DNA from: Triplophysa rosa
Taxonomy: Eukaryota > Chordata > Actinopteri > Cypriniformes > Nemacheilidae
DNA length: 64,000 bases
Direction: 5' to 3'
Assembly (NCBI RefSeq): GCF_024868665.1
Contig: NC_079893.1
Span: forward strand, 9,782,407 to 9,846,406
The translations under genes were made by a program, and so were the position numbers. Position 1 is the first letter of the stretch. Every line of letters begins with the position of its first letter. Shown piece after piece: positions 1 through 15,200 of the stretch. The notes below the pieces were generated by a model, which had not been told where the DNA came from, did no database searches, and saw only the letters and a program-made list of their open reading frames with translations.

Positions 1-282
1 AATTACACTTTGCATTCCGTAAATACGTGGTTTGTACTTCCATTGGAACTGTCACAAACAAAAAATATTTTTGTCCGCAATTTGTTTCAACAAACTTCAA
101 ACTAAGCTACTGTAATGCCAACTGATGCTGATGTACCATAAGTACAGACTACTTACACACATGGCTACACAATGCAGCCAAACGCAATTAACCACCAAAG
201 GATCTGTTTCAATAAACATATACACGCAATCTGAGTTTTTTTGGACTGAATCGTGCAGCTGGGTACACACACACTGGCTCAC

Positions 283-3200
283 TTGCTCTGGTGTGGAGAG
301 TCTGTGCTGACAGAGTAGTGCCGGACCAGTTTGGGTTTGTTGGCTGCAGTGAGCTGTTGAGGGGGAAGGCTCGGGCCGGTCGGCGACAGCATGGGAGAGT
401 GACTGATCGTGCTCGCTCGTCGCCTGAAACCCTGAGGCGGGCTCTCAGGACCCTCGTGACCTGCGACTGAGCCTTCGAGGCGCTTCAGGTCCCCCGTGGA
501 ATTATGGGAGCGGAGTGGACTCGAGGGGAGGAGAGAACAGAGAGGTTCCTCCAGTGATGTTTCCTTTACAGATAACAACAAGAATAAAATCACTATTTTA
601 AAGGCAGCAGTGTTTAAACCATTGGTTATAGATACATATTATATAACTTCCCGTGAAAGGAAAGTGCATTTGTGTGATGACATGAGTGTTTTGCAGACCT
701 GGTTTGTGCTGTTTAGTGTGGTGGAGCTGGAGGAGTTGCTCTCTCCTTCACAGTTCTCCTTCTGGGGTTTGGACTTAGTGCCGCCCTGTTGTAAACACAC
801 AATAGTAATACATAGCAATATAAATGATAAAGCTTATTTGATTACCCGTCAAACCCTGTCTATAATAGCTATGTTTCCATAAAAAAATTGCCAATTTAAC
901 TTATGTGCAATTTGCATAAAACATTTGTTAAGCTTACCTATTGTTATGTTACAGAAAACACATCATGTGAGCTTCAGTGTCTTTAGTACTAGTGGTGGTC
1001 GCCACATCTCATTTGCGTAGTTCTTACAGTACTTCTGTCATTTCTATACTGTAGATATCCGATACAATAAATGTGTTTACCTTCCAGATCCCCTCCAGTG
1101 ATTCAGTGAGCGATCGCTTTGCTCTAGACTTGAACTCCTCCAGACGCACACGACTGGAACTCATACTACTTTCTGCATTCACCGGACCCTCCTGAGCAGC
1201 CTAAAACACACACAAACACAGAGACCATGCTGACACTTGGTATTAACATTCAAACCATTTCTACATCTACATCTAGAGCTTTTCACCTGTGATCGATGAT
1301 CAACAAAAATGTTAATATTAGGTATAAACAGATACAAGCATGTTGACCTATAACGTCAGCTTACAGAATGAAACGCACCTTTTTTGTCTCTCCATTGTGT
1401 GTGTGAGTGTGTGTCTTCTGTTTGTCCTCGTAATGTCGCCTGAGACATGATACGATCAACTCGTTCTCCTTCTGATCCGACTTCGGCCTGGCTTTCTGCT
1501 TGCACACAAACAAGGGTAACGTTACATGCCACTTCTCCAAATGGCCACCAGATGGCATTGGTGACTCAAGACCAGAAATGAGCATGGTCAAAAAAATTCT
1601 CAAGTATTTAAATATTTCATGTACTTTTGAGAAAAAAAATTGGGGAATCAGATTTGTGTCTTTTTATTTCACTTTCTGATTTTAGGGTTCAAATGGAAGA
1701 ATTGTCACGTTTTAGTCCTTTTTCGTAGATGACATGCACAAACTATCCTTTCAAAATTTTCCTTAAGTGTTCAAATACAGATCAGTCAGTTGAATCATTG
1801 AGGTTGAACGTGGTATCGGGACGCTAGACTAGTTGCCCAACTGGTTTCATTTATACCATCGCCACACCCATAAAACAGAGAAACACACATTCCACTAATG
1901 CCACGGTTCAGAATCTGACACACTCTGTTAATCTAGACGATAACAGAGCTTTAAGGTGTTTGTATAATGTGTTATATACCCACCATTGTGGTCTCAAAAA
2001 CAGCTGCCTGCTCCTGATTTTCCAGCCCTGCCAAATGCTTCTGGAGTTCCAACTTGGCTTTGGATGGATGAAGACCTGCACATAAAACCATTCCCTGATC
2101 ATCATACAATAATGCCTTCATAAATTCTCTGTGCACACAAAAAAGCTCTGCACCAGATTTAAGTGTATGTACAGATTCGATTCGAGTTACAGGGGATTCT
2201 TTGTACATGCTTTTGTTTGACGGGACAAAACAGGAAGAAACATTAAAAAGGGAACATCAGGACATAGTAATAGTGATATAATGACAGGCTGAAGTAATAT
2301 GACAAATAATAGACATCTGACCCTCTATTCTGTCACAGAGTCTATGAAGCTGCTGCAGGGGACAGCTGTCACACTGTTGACTCTGGGTCCTACTGTTCTG
2401 CTGGAGGGCGGCCACAGAGAATGCCTGCTTCAAAGTCAACATGATCTCATCCACCTGAACACAGAAGAGTGATGTGAGCTTAGATCATTTTTGAGTTTTT
2501 GTACTTTAAATGGGAAAGAAAGTTCATTCTGTAAAAATATTCCTGACAGGATGAAATGAGAACAGGATATGGCCAAATGTAGTGGGGCACATGGAATGAC
2601 GTTTTCACGCACGCACACACAACACATTTAGTGCAATTAATAAAGCAATGCTTTATTTATGCTGCATTTTGCATTTGTACATAAACAATAACATTAGCAT
2701 GGTTTAGCTAATAAGCCTACTGACATCATTTATTTTCATCCTTGAACCAAAACCAACATCATTTAGTCATGTTTTGAACATTTAGATGTTTCCATGTACT
2801 CATCTACGGTTCTCACCAGAGCTTCATTGGCGCACTGGAACACATAGCAGACAAACTGACAACCTCCACACTCCACCGTCTCCCTGCATATGAAGCCAAA
2901 GTGGTCCACATGACGAATACCCTGAAAAAATACATACAGACAAAGGGCAATAAATAACAATGTGCCACTTTGGTAATATAACCAGTTGCGCTAGACTTTT
3001 TCATTGTTCGTCATTTTGACGGACAGGCTTGTAAAAAATCCGTCATAATCTATTTTTACCCGTCACTATGGTGCAAGGTGATATTACATGCTAATTAGCA
3101 TGTTTGTGACGTCATCTCGACGTACATACGTTTACTCCCTGAACATACTATATTTTGATACAACTGGATTCCCAATAAAGCCGAAGTCATTTACATATTT

Positions 3201-6200
3201 CATGTTTCTGTTGTCAGACATAATATAATAATTACAGCCAAACGTTTATGTTCATATGTCCAGTCAGTAACAATGACAGCTGCTTGTTCACGCTGTTTCG
3301 TAATCATTCATTCATTCACAAGTAACTTTCAGCTCCTGTTTGGTCATGAACGGAGAAGACAAGAGAGATATTTTTCCACTCACTAAAAGTTAAAGGGGTG
3401 GTGCAACGGTGTGTCATGCATTCTGACTTCTTTACGATGTTAAACGTGCTGTGTCTTCTCATGCTTAACATGGTCAACTTGTCAAAACACGAGTTGGGCG
3501 TATTACGTAGTATTTCTGTGCTCGATACACTCCCCCAGCGATCGTACAGGTTTCGGAACGTTGTTTTCAAACATATAAAACTGTTTCGTAACAATTTTTC
3601 TTAGTACCTTATTGGACAATTCTCCCGGAAAAGCACGCAGCACGCCCACGCGGCAGCAAGGAGAGCAGGAGAAGGAGCATGCGCAGACGTCACTTTCACT
3701 TGTGTGCAGGAGAGAGAGAGAGAGAGAGAGAGCGCATACGTTCGCGAAGTTCAGGTGTTTGTTTGTTCACTGCATTTGGGTGATGAATGTTATATAAATG
3801 GTGGATATGACGCTGGATTTGGAGATCATTTGAAACTAATATATGGAGCTGTCCCAGCGCTTAAAGATGCCGGACATGAACAGCATGATGTCTGTGTTTT
3901 GTTGGCAATGGGTGCGCACGTGCTTTAGTTCAGCCTACCCCTCCCCCCCGAACGCGCCGTATGCTTTCGGAAATAATCGTACAGCTGTATCTATCTTTTA
4001 TAAATGTGATCAAACTAAATACTCTTCGAAGATACGAAGTATGCAATACTACTCTATAGATACTCAAGATTAATATGAGATTGGCAGAAACCGCGTGTGT
4101 TACGGCCGCTTAAAGGTTTCGCAAAATCACCACTGGATATGTGTGTGTATGAGAGCACGTGACACGGAGGTCCGATTGAGTGACAGATGCATGCTTTGCA
4201 GAATAAGATCTAGAAACAACGCCACAAACGTTAGCGATCGCTGTATTATTATAAAAAGTGTAAAAAGATTTTCAGTTCTTTTAAAGGAGCCATTCTTTTG
4301 CTGTTTTTGAAGCTTTGATTATGTTTTTTGGGTGTTTAACAATGGATGTTTATGTTTCTAGTTACAAAAAATGCTTTATATTTCACATATGTGACCCTGG
4401 ATCACAAAACCAGTCTTAAGTAGCACGGGAACATTTTTAGTAAAAGACAAAAATACATTGTGTGGGTCAAAATTATCGATTTTTCTTTTATGCCAAAAAT
4501 CATTAGGATATTAAGTAAAGATCATGTTCCATGAAGATATTTTGTAAATTTCCTACCTTAAATGTATAAAAACTTTATTTTTGTGAGTGGATGCTCTGCC
4601 ACAGTGCCCCTGATTAACAACTTTAAAGACAATTTTCTCAATATTTTGATTTTTTTGCACTCTCAGATTCCAGATATTTAAACGGTTGTATCTCAGCCAG
4701 ATATTGTCCTATTCTAACAACTCATATATCTATAGAAAGTTTATTTATTCAGCTTTCAGAATATGTAAAAATCTCAATTTCAAAAAATTGACCCATAAGA
4801 CTGGTTTTGTTGTCCAGGGTCACATATTTCAAGTCTATTGTTCACCGCTGTCCCTCTTCTAACAAAACGACGGGCTTTCTTCCGGTCTGTATAAAATCCC
4901 TCCTTCAGAAACGCTCTGATTGGTAAAGCTGACCAGGTCTGTCGTGATTGGTTCCCCGCTTAGAGCGTGTGTCTGAAGATGTCCCACCCATTCCATATCA
5001 GTGAGCTTACGCTTCTCAGGATGTTGTGATTGGTCGGTCCCCCTCTCAGTGCACGTGTATTCATAAGATTTGGCTTTTAGCAATAAACTGTAACAATGGC
5101 GTCAACTTCACTCCATCAGTTAAACACATGCGGACGTGGGCTGCACAAACACGAGTCTTCATTATACAGCGCGGGCTGCACAAACACGAGTCTTGTTTAT
5201 ACATTGCGGGCTGCACAGACACGTGTAGTCTTTCCATAAGGCTGGCTGCGCAAACACGCGTCTCCTTTATGGCCTAGAGTTATAAAGTCAGGCAGGTCTG
5301 CGCAAACTGCGCATCCTCTTTATACAGCACAAGCTTCACAGTTATTAAGTCAAGCCAGTCTGTACAGCACGAGCTTATATGCCCCTTAGCCTTGTTCATA
5401 TTTGTTTACAAAGCGATTTGCAGCACAGAGCAGCGAGAGGCACGTGACGAAAGTGAAACATTAGTTGGAATCGCGACATATCTCTAAAAAATATATACAG
5501 TATATATGTTGTTCCAGGAACAACAAAAAATGGAAAATCGTAGAGAAAACAGTATTAGTAAAAGACCTGTGAACAGAAGGAGATCTCTCTGAAGCTCTTC
5601 TCTATGGCCACCTTCTTCGTGTCAGGACTTACGAGAAAGATTTGAAAACGTCCAATCTGCAACACAAAATTGGTTCTTTTATAAACGATAAAAAAAGATC
5701 AATATTATATTTGACAACATCACAAGCTCTGTACATGCTTCACCCTTTGCACATTTATTACATTTTTAACACATTTTCTTTTAAATTATTAAGAGTGTAA
5801 TACTTGTCTCTAAATGGTCAATTGGCATATTGAGTGATTAAAACAAAACTGCAAATTTACATTTGCAGTGACTTTCTTCTAGAAGGGCAAAACAAGTAAA
5901 GACTAGAACAATGCAACAATGACCACAATCCTATTTCATAACATACAAGAACTTCATAAGTGGCTTCTACAGGCTATACAAAAAATGCAACAGCAACTGT
6001 GAAACTCATCAATAGTGCTGGGTCATTCATTTTCCCCTGAGAAGCTGACAGCTTCCTGTCTGTCCGAGAAACAGGAAATGATGTTCGGACATGGTCAACA
6101 CTCTGTGAGCATGTTATGTTTGTACATCTACATGACACAGCACTTTCCTCATTGTAACTTGGTGTGCTGTTGTCTAACACTACACAACACTGTGTGCACC

Positions 6201-9200
6201 ATCTCTGTCAATCTCAATATCAATGTTCACATGTACCAATCTAGCAAATGAAACAAGCCCATCACACTATTAACTAAACCGTAGACACAAAATAGAGTGT
6301 CAAAGTGAATGGTATCAAAATACAGTAACCCTACAATGCTCTGCAATGAGACAAGTTGCCCCATGTCAGAATTTCAGAGAAACTCGCAAATATCACAAAA
6401 TTCTACTAAATACAACACATCATTTAAGATGTGATGCGAATGGAATTTTGTGATTTTTTTGTCGTTGTAAGAACTGCCACTAATAAAATGACCTGCGAAT
6501 TCCCTGCAATGCACATTACATATACATAAAAAATAAATTAGAGAGAGTAAAAAGTAGGTTTTAAGATTTCATGTGTGAGAATGATAAGATTGTGTGACTC
6601 ACAGTGAACAACATGGTTCTGTTTTCCTGCAGGCTGGTGGGTTGGACCCCAGCGGCCCCGTCAGCAGCCCGTCGCTGGAGCTCTGGTGACAGGCCGTTCT
6701 CATCCAGTGCCTGCAGATACGGAAAACTGGGATCTCTTTTAAAAAAAAGAGGTCTCTTTCCTCCTCCATCCGCCCCCTCGGTCGCTCCATTTGTCATCTG
6801 CATTCAAAACAGAATTCAAACATCCAATTAAAACAGTCCATATTAGCTATAAATTCATGTTTAGAATAGAAATATAGGAATAGAAACAGGAATAGAATTA
6901 CCTGTGTGAGCGAGAACGCCCGTCTGAAACCTGCTGCGAAGGAGTCTGTTACGCTAGCACGTCCAAACTTCTCAATACATTCATCTATCAAAGCTGGCGG
7001 AGCTTTCTTGTGGGCCACCACCACCCGCCCGCAGAATAACACCTCAAATTTCTTAGCGAAAGCTGTTGCAGCATCAACTGTCGTGGAGCAGGCGGCATCT
7101 GTCTGACCGTTGCTAGGCAGAGATGAGGGTGCGTCTTCTTGCCGGGCAGAACTTTTGCCGGCCTGCCTGAGAGTGCTGATGATCTCTGGAACCTGAAGAT
7201 GATCAAAAAATGACAAGCTATAGATGATGTTGTTTGGTTTCCAACACTCTAGACTAACTCTAGACTAACACTTGAGAGAGGTGGCACTGGTGCTACCAAG
7301 TTTTTCAGTTATTGGTGGCACCAGCCCTTAATTTGATAGCACCAGAGTCGTGGGGTGAGGTAAGAGAAAAGAAAAGAATCACTAAAACTTAATTCAAATG
7401 TATTTAATACATTAATAAATCAATTAGAAATTAATACAAATCATTGTTTATGATTTAATTATTTTTATTGTATATGTAAACTCTCTATCAACACTTTACC
7501 ATATTTAAAACACATCTTTCTTAAAGCTACTTTCTTCCTTTATTTGTTGTGAACGACTCCTATAAGAGAACACAATTGCTTTAATATCAGTATCAGAGTG
7601 TTTTTGGGCCCGTCCTTTGTTGTTTGATGAACATTATAAACAAAGATCTTTATTATGCTGCTGCCCCTTTAAGAGCTCGCGCAATATACTGGAACACGTG
7701 TTTTGTTTCCCAACTGTTTGGTCACGAAACTGAATACCTATTAAGGTTTCTTGTTAATATGGGAATTTTGACGTTATTTTGTGTTTATATGTCCGTTTCA
7801 GAGTAAGAAGGCGTGAAAGAGAACCCCGTTTAGTATTTTGTGCTCTGACTCTCTGGGCGCGCGCATATCTCAAACAACCAGCGAGACCTGAAGGCTTTTA
7901 GTGATTATTCTTCATGAAAGCTGCATTGATACATGTTTGGCTTCTATCAATAGGGACTTACAAATAAATAGTATTTAGCGTGATGTATAACATTTTGTGT
8001 GCTTTGCAGTATTGTTAGAGAGCTTTATACAATAGTTCAGTGCTTAAAGTTTAAACACGTGTTTCCTGCATTAGCTTCACATGCATACAATACTAGCAAC
8101 ACATTTCGTTATCTTTGCTGTTTTGTACCTTAGCCGGGGAAAATCTTGTATTCTGCATATTTATTTCAGTTGCAAGATTGAGCGCTTCACTCGTCTGCTC
8201 TTTCGGTCCTTCGCCTCTTACCCGCGAATTACGTCTTTGGGGGCGGGGCACTGGTAGATAGGTGAATGGTTGAAGGAGGGGAGACGAAAATGAGTGACTG
8301 AATGCGCCGCATGAGCAATATAACATTTCTGCGCATTAAATTTATAATGCAAAAATTATATATTGATCAGTTTGGCAGTCGCACCGGTGCGACCATTAAG
8401 AAAAACTTGTCGCACTGGCAGGAAAAATAGTCGCAAAATGCAACCATTTAGTCGCAGTCCAGAGCCCTGCTTCAGAATATCTTTTTTGTGTTCTGCAGAA
8501 GAAAGTAAGTCATATAGGTTTGAAATGAGATGAGGATGTGTAAATGATGAAAGAATTCTCATTTTTGGATGAAATGTCCCCAGACAACAAGAATGACAAG
8601 ACAAACAGAGAACTGTAGCTCTTCATTTATTTTGTTTACTGAAAAACATTACACGCCTGTTACCCCGGAGCAATGTTTACTTAACGGAGAAATAATTATA
8701 GGCTACTGGTGTTGTAATTGGACACAGCCCTGCATACTAGAAATCCTTCTGCATCAAAAAAAATAAACAAACGTTTAAAGTGCATCTAATGTGTGTGTGT
8801 CAGCAATAGCTCTGGTCGAGCTACAATGACTTCACAACCTCAAAGCGTCTTTAAGCCGAGAGGAAAATCTGAGTGGTGTAAATGTCACTCTGAAATCATG
8901 AATAGCATGTGACGGTGTGAAAGACGCTATGGCAGACCTGCCTGAAAATCATTCTTCCAAAATATGCTTTTAGGACTACAAGTGGTAACGTGAGAGACAT
9001 GAGATGATAACAAATCTGTACTTTCACTTTCTCAATGCTCCCTGTGCTCAGAAACATCATAATAAACATTCTGTTGAACAATGTTTATAGCACTCTTACT
9101 GTACATAAATTGTCTTTATCTTAATGTATACAAGATTATCTATGGTAGCACTACAATGAATTGTTTGGTATTGATATTCAGCTGCTAAATATGAACTAAA

Positions 9201-12200
9201 ACTGCTCATCCTTTTCTTCGGGGATCCAAACTATACCGTAACCTCTCGACTTCTAGCGACGCAGGAAAAAAACACTCGGTGCACAAAATCAAAATTACAT
9301 AACCATTTGTGCGCTACAATACAAAAAAACGTACTGTGATGACCTCAACACCACGGTCAGCTTCTCATTACTGCGGTAATGCGGTTATCGTCAGAGCCCT
9401 AATTTAAAACACTAAATGTAAATTAAAACATAGTTTTTAATTTTCTGTCATGTCACGTAGGGTTGGGTATCGAAAACCGGAATCGATTGAGAATCAGAAT
9501 CGGAACCGAAAGGCTAGGAATCAGATCGGAATCGATAGGAATAGGAATCAGATACTTGAAACTAAAATTTTAATTCTTCTTATCAATTCCTGTGTGCATA
9601 TTTTCAGAAATGTGCATGTGTTAACTTGTGATAAAGCACGGGAGCCACAAATTGACCATAGTTTCATTACATTAACTACAGTTTAACCATGATGTAGTTA
9701 AGCTATGGTAATACAAATTGTAATAAATCAGACAAAACAAGGTTGCTATGTGTATGTATACACAAAACCAGTCAATTAGCAGGCTAAATGACCATAAAGG
9801 TTGATATCTAAATGTTTTACTTCAACTATGGAATCGAAACTGGGAATCGATAAGCAGAATTGGAATCGGAATCGAAAAAATTCACGAAAGCGGCAAGCAG
9901 CTCCCGCCGCCAGCCACACAACAACAAAACAAACGGAGAAATAAAAGTGAAGATGGAAGACGAGGTGCGGGGGAAATTAAGGTCGGGAATTTACATCGTT
10001 AACAGAAAATAAGGTCAAGCTGCTAAATCTAACGTTTGGGACCGGTGTCCAGAAATTTCATCCTACCCATCAGATTATCCTACCAGGCATGCGCACATCA
10101 ATGTAACGTCATTTTTTTGCGCTATAAAATCATCCTACTTGTTTATTTTATACTGCTACGGGAATCATTTGCCGTTCCGGCAAATGACGCAGGCTCTAAA
10201 AACCCCATGGCCGTGGGATAACAGAAGATAGACATTACAGTTTATAAAGTTGTACATATGGATATTTATTTTAAACAAATACATCAATTCGCTTCAGAAG
10301 ACCTTAATTAACCCCATGGAGCCGTATCGAGCAGTTCTTTAATCGATTGATGCACTTTGTGAAGCTTCAAAATCTCAACCACAATTTACTTCCATTCTAA
10401 AGCTTGGAAGAAATGAGGATAAATGGTATTATAACTCTGACTGTATTCATCTGAAAGAAGAAAGTCATATACACGGTACCTGAGATGCCTTGAGGGCGAG
10501 TAAAACATGGTCTAATTTAGTTTTGCCTCTTAAATATCCCTTTAAAAATCCAAAATATGCTATTGGTTACCCTTACCCCATAGCCTGCGCAGTGCACAGT
10601 CTAAGTGAGATCGACATGCATTAACAAGTCAATAAGGTCATCTTTGATTTGGCATGTTAACTTTATAGGGCAAAACATCCAATCTGAAAACAATGCAGGC
10701 CTGATCTGCCAGCACACCCACTGAGTTAAGCTGTACTTTTGCTTTTGTAAGCCTTTTGTAAGCCTTCACCATTTACTCCAGCAAAACAACACTTTAAAAG
10801 CAAACATGAGACTTCACGTGTAACCATCACCCCCTCATCTAATTTTATGAACTGCTTCACCATCCTTAATCTATTATAGATTAGAATAATCTAATCTATT
10901 TATCTAGAATAAATTGATTGGTGACCACATTGATAGAGAGTAACTGTATTGGCCATGGCCAGACACCTTTCATAAGAAGTAAAGGTGCACCTTATTGACC
11001 GTCCAGAGACTGGAATCAGACTTTTTTTGCATGATCGCCGTGACCGGCCGGTCAGTCTCACATCCTGCCGATTCTAAACCGATCTTCTGTTGCCATCAAT
11101 GCGGGCAATAACTTCACAGCCGTCGGTACACACAAAGCTGCAAGTAAACATGTAAACGTGTGTGCGCGCAGCCTGTCTTTCACGGCTTGTGTCTGGGTCC
11201 ACCGTACCGCGAGTCTCCGCTGACTGACACACGTCTCTCATACCCGCTGACTGCACGCGCATGCATCATGTACTGCACAGACAGAGAGATGCACTGTTTT
11301 TGACTGTCTAGTAGTTCATATTTCGCTGATCCTTCTACTTTGGGTATGTACTACATGCTAAAAGTGATGCTAAACTCTTACACATGCTAAACTCATGTTG
11401 AAGTCGGTCACTCTGGGCAAAACAAAAGTAAATTCCATTCAACCCGATTGCTTGTATTACGTTAAAATGGTAATTTCACTTTGGTAAAATGACACTTCTA
11501 CTTGTTTTTAAAATCCAAAATATAAAAAAATGAATAAATCAACCTACAGTATATATGTGATACTGTATATATCTGATTCAGTTCTTTACTAACAAAAAAC
11601 AGTGCAAATATATACAGGTGCTGGTCATATAATTAGAATATCATCAAAAAGTTGATTTATTTCACTAATTCCATTCAAAAAGTGAAACTTGTATATTATA
11701 TTCATTCATTACAGACAGACTGATATATTTCAAATGTTTATTTCTTTTAATTTGATGATTACAACTGACAACTAATGAAAATCCCAAATTCAGTATCTCA
11801 GAAAATTAGAATATTACTTAAGGCCAATACAAAGAAAGGATTTTTAGAAATCTTGGCCACCTGAAAAGTATGAACATGAAAAGTATGAGCATGTACAGCA
11901 CTCAATACTTAGTTGGGGCTCCTTTTGCCTGAATTACTGCAGCAATGCGGCGTGGCATGGAGTCGATCAGTCTGTGGCACTGCTCGGGTGTTATGAGAGC
12001 CCAGGTTGCTCTGATAGTGGCCTTCAGCTCTTCTGCATTGTTGGGTCTGCCATATCGCATCTTCCTCTTCACAATACCCCATAGATTTTCTATGGGGTTA
12101 AGGTCAGGCGAGTTTGCTGGCCAATTAAGAACAGGGATACCATGGTCCTTAAACCAGTTACTGGTAGCTTTGGCACTGTGTGCAGGTGCCAAGTCCTGTT

Positions 12201-15200
12201 GGAAAATGAAATCTGCATCTGGACCTCCTTCAAAGAAGGCTCTTTTGTTCGCCCAAACACCCCGTTCTGTTCCAGGTGCCTGCGAAAATGTTTTTTTGTT
12301 CCACAATGTGAATACCGGGTCTGTTCTAACGCCCGCACAACCCACCACTGTTATAGCGGGCACTTAAATAAAACACAAACATTGTCAGAAAAAGAGCAAC
12401 CTTCCTCTTCCACTCTCCACAGGAGTCAAGCCCCCGAAAGGCGGCATACCTCCCCAATGCATTCAACCCCTTGCCATATGGGCCGAGGCCTGGCGGGCCA
12501 TCCCAGGGGTATCGGATTGGGTGATGGGAATAATATCTCGAGGATATTCACTCCAGTTCGCTCGCAGACCCCCGCGTTTCAGTGGGATGATCACCACCCG
12601 AGTCCAGAGTGCGAATTCACACGTTCTGCGCACGGAGTTGGGGAACTTACTGGACAAAGGAGCCATAGAACTGGTTCCTCCAGATCAAACCGAGTCGGGC
12701 TTCTACAGCCGCTACTTCCTCGTACCCAAAAAGGATGGCGGTCTCCGCCCCATCCTCGATCTCAGACATCAAACGGCGTTTCAGAATGATTACACTGAAA
12801 CAGATCCTCTCGCAAATATACCCAGGGGACTGGTTCTTCTCCCTGGATCTGAAAGACGCATACTTCCACATCCAGATAGCCCCCCATCACAGACGATTCT
12901 TGAGATTTGCCTACGAAGGGGTTGCATATCATTACATGGTCTCTAGCTCCTCGCACTTTCACGAAGTGCATGGACGCGGCTCTATCACCTCTCAGGCAGA
13001 CGGGAATCCGCATTCTGAACTACCTCGACGACTGGCTTGTTCTAGCACAGTCAGAGGAAGAGCTAAGGTCCCACAGGTCCCTCCTCCTCAGTCACCTGGA
13101 ATGCCTGGGGCTCAGAATCAACCTTGCCAAAAGCACTCTGTCCCCCAGCCCACGGATTTCGTTCCAGGGGCAGTTTTCGATTCGAACCGTCTGACGGCCA
13201 GAATCGCGCCAGACCGTGCCCTAGCCATTCAGCAGCTCGCGGCCTCTTTTATGCCCGGAGCGTCACGCCCCCTAAAGGTGTTTCAGAAGATGCTGGGTCT
13301 CATGGCCTCCGCGTCTCAATTACTGCAGTTGGGCATTCTTCGGATGCGTCCGCTGCAGTACTGGCTGAAACCGAGAGTTCTGCCTCACGCTTGGCGTCTC
13401 GGACGCCTACGCATCTGGGTGGATCAGGTCTGTGTAACAGCTCCAGCCCCATGGAGGGATCCTCTTTGGTTGGAGCGGGGTGTGCCCCTGGGCACCACAT
13501 GCAGACGAAAAGTGGTCACAACAGACGCCTCCAAAACGGGTTGGGGGGCTCTGTGCGATGGCACACCGGCCTTCGGCCACTGGTCGATTCAGGAAAAGGG
13601 CCTGCACATCAACTGCCTAGAAATGCAGGCAGTATGGCTGGCTCTTCGCCACTTCCTGCCGGTCTTACGGGACCGCCACGTCTTAGTCCGATCAGACAGC
13701 ATGACAGTGGTGTCCTACATAAATCACCAGGGAGGCCTCTCCTCAAGACGCCTTTTCTCCCTGGTACTTTGCCTCTTGGAATGGGCTCAGTGCAATCTGC
13801 GCTCACTAAGGGCAACTCATGTGCCAGGCAGACTGAACCAGGGAGCAGATATGCTATCTCGGAGCAACGGCCCTTCAGAGGAATGGACGCTCCACCCCAA
13901 GTCAGTTCAGAAAATTTGGGAAGTCTTCGGCAAGGCAGAAATCGAACTTTTTGCCTCAAAAGACAACACTCATTGCCCAACCTATTTTTCGAAGGACAGG
14001 GATGCCTTGGCCCACAACTGGCCCAACCGGCTCCTCTATGCCTTTCCCCCGATCGCATTACTCCCAACACCACAACTGGCCCAACCGGCTCCTCTATGCC
14101 TTCCCCCCGATCACTCTCATACCACAGACTATCAGGAGGATCAGAGAACAGGCGCACAAGGTGCTGTTTGTAGCCCCACTCTGGAAGAACCAGCCTTGGG
14201 TTGCGGAACTGTCTCAGCTGCTCGTAGCAGCCCCGTGGCCTATTCCCCTGAGACGGGACCTCCTCTCTCAGGCAGGCAACACGATTTGGCACCCCCAGCC
14301 AGAGCTGTGGGCTCTGCACCTTTGGCCTCTCGACGGGAGCCTACGGTCCTCCCCGAGAGTGTCATGAACACAATATCACAGGCTAGAGCTCCGTCTACTA
14401 GACGACTCTATACACTCAAGTGGTCTGTCTTCTCCACCTGGTGTACAACCCGCGGCGCAGACCCAGAATCCTGTGACATATCACTAATTCTGTCCTTCCT
14501 GCAAGAGCTGTTGGATAAGGGCCACTCCCCTTCCACGCTCAAGGTCTATGTGGCAGCAATTGCAGCTTCTCATGCCCCCATAGCGGGCCAAGGAGTGGGA
14601 AAGAATGACTTGATCATTCGCTTCTTGAAGGGTTCCAGGCAGCTACGCCCTCCTCGCCCCCTCACCATTCCCATATGGGATCTGCCCACGGTGTTGAGAG
14701 CTCTGAAGGGCCCTTCCTTCGAGCCTCTGCAGTCTGCGGACCTCCGTCCCTTAACGCTTAAAACCGCTCTGCTGCTAGCATTAGCATCGGTAAAACGTGT
14801 GGGCGATCTACAGGTGCTCTCTGTGAGCCCCTCCTGTCTTGAGTTTGGGCCTGACAACTCTAAGGAGGTCCTCAAACCTAGACATGGTTACGTACCTAAG
14901 GTGCTCTCTACTCCATTTAGAGCACAGGTAGTGACACTTTCTGCGCTCCCCTCCTCCGAGCAGGACCCGGAGCTGAATCTGCTCTGTCCAGTCAGAGCGC
15001 TTAAGATCTACATTGAGCGTTCCGCCCCATTCAGGCGGTCGGAACAGCTTTTTGTCTGCTTTGGCAACCGCACCAGAGGGTCTCCGGTCACGAAGCATAG
15101 ACTATCTAAATGGATAGTTGAGGCTATCGCGCTGGCATACTCTTCCTTGGGCCTTCTATGCCCCACGGAGTTAGAGCCCCTTCTACTAAAGGTGTCGCCT

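Noticed and set aside
12142..12789. 215-codon plus frame overlapping the Tc1 fragment and the DIRS start
   Set aside because: First half is antisense to the Tc1 transposase and second half is an off-frame reading of the DIRS region; no own motifs.
13609..14319. 236-codon minus-strand frame
   Set aside because: Antisense to the RNase H part of the DIRS element; GC-rich codon pattern leaves the opposite strand open by chance.
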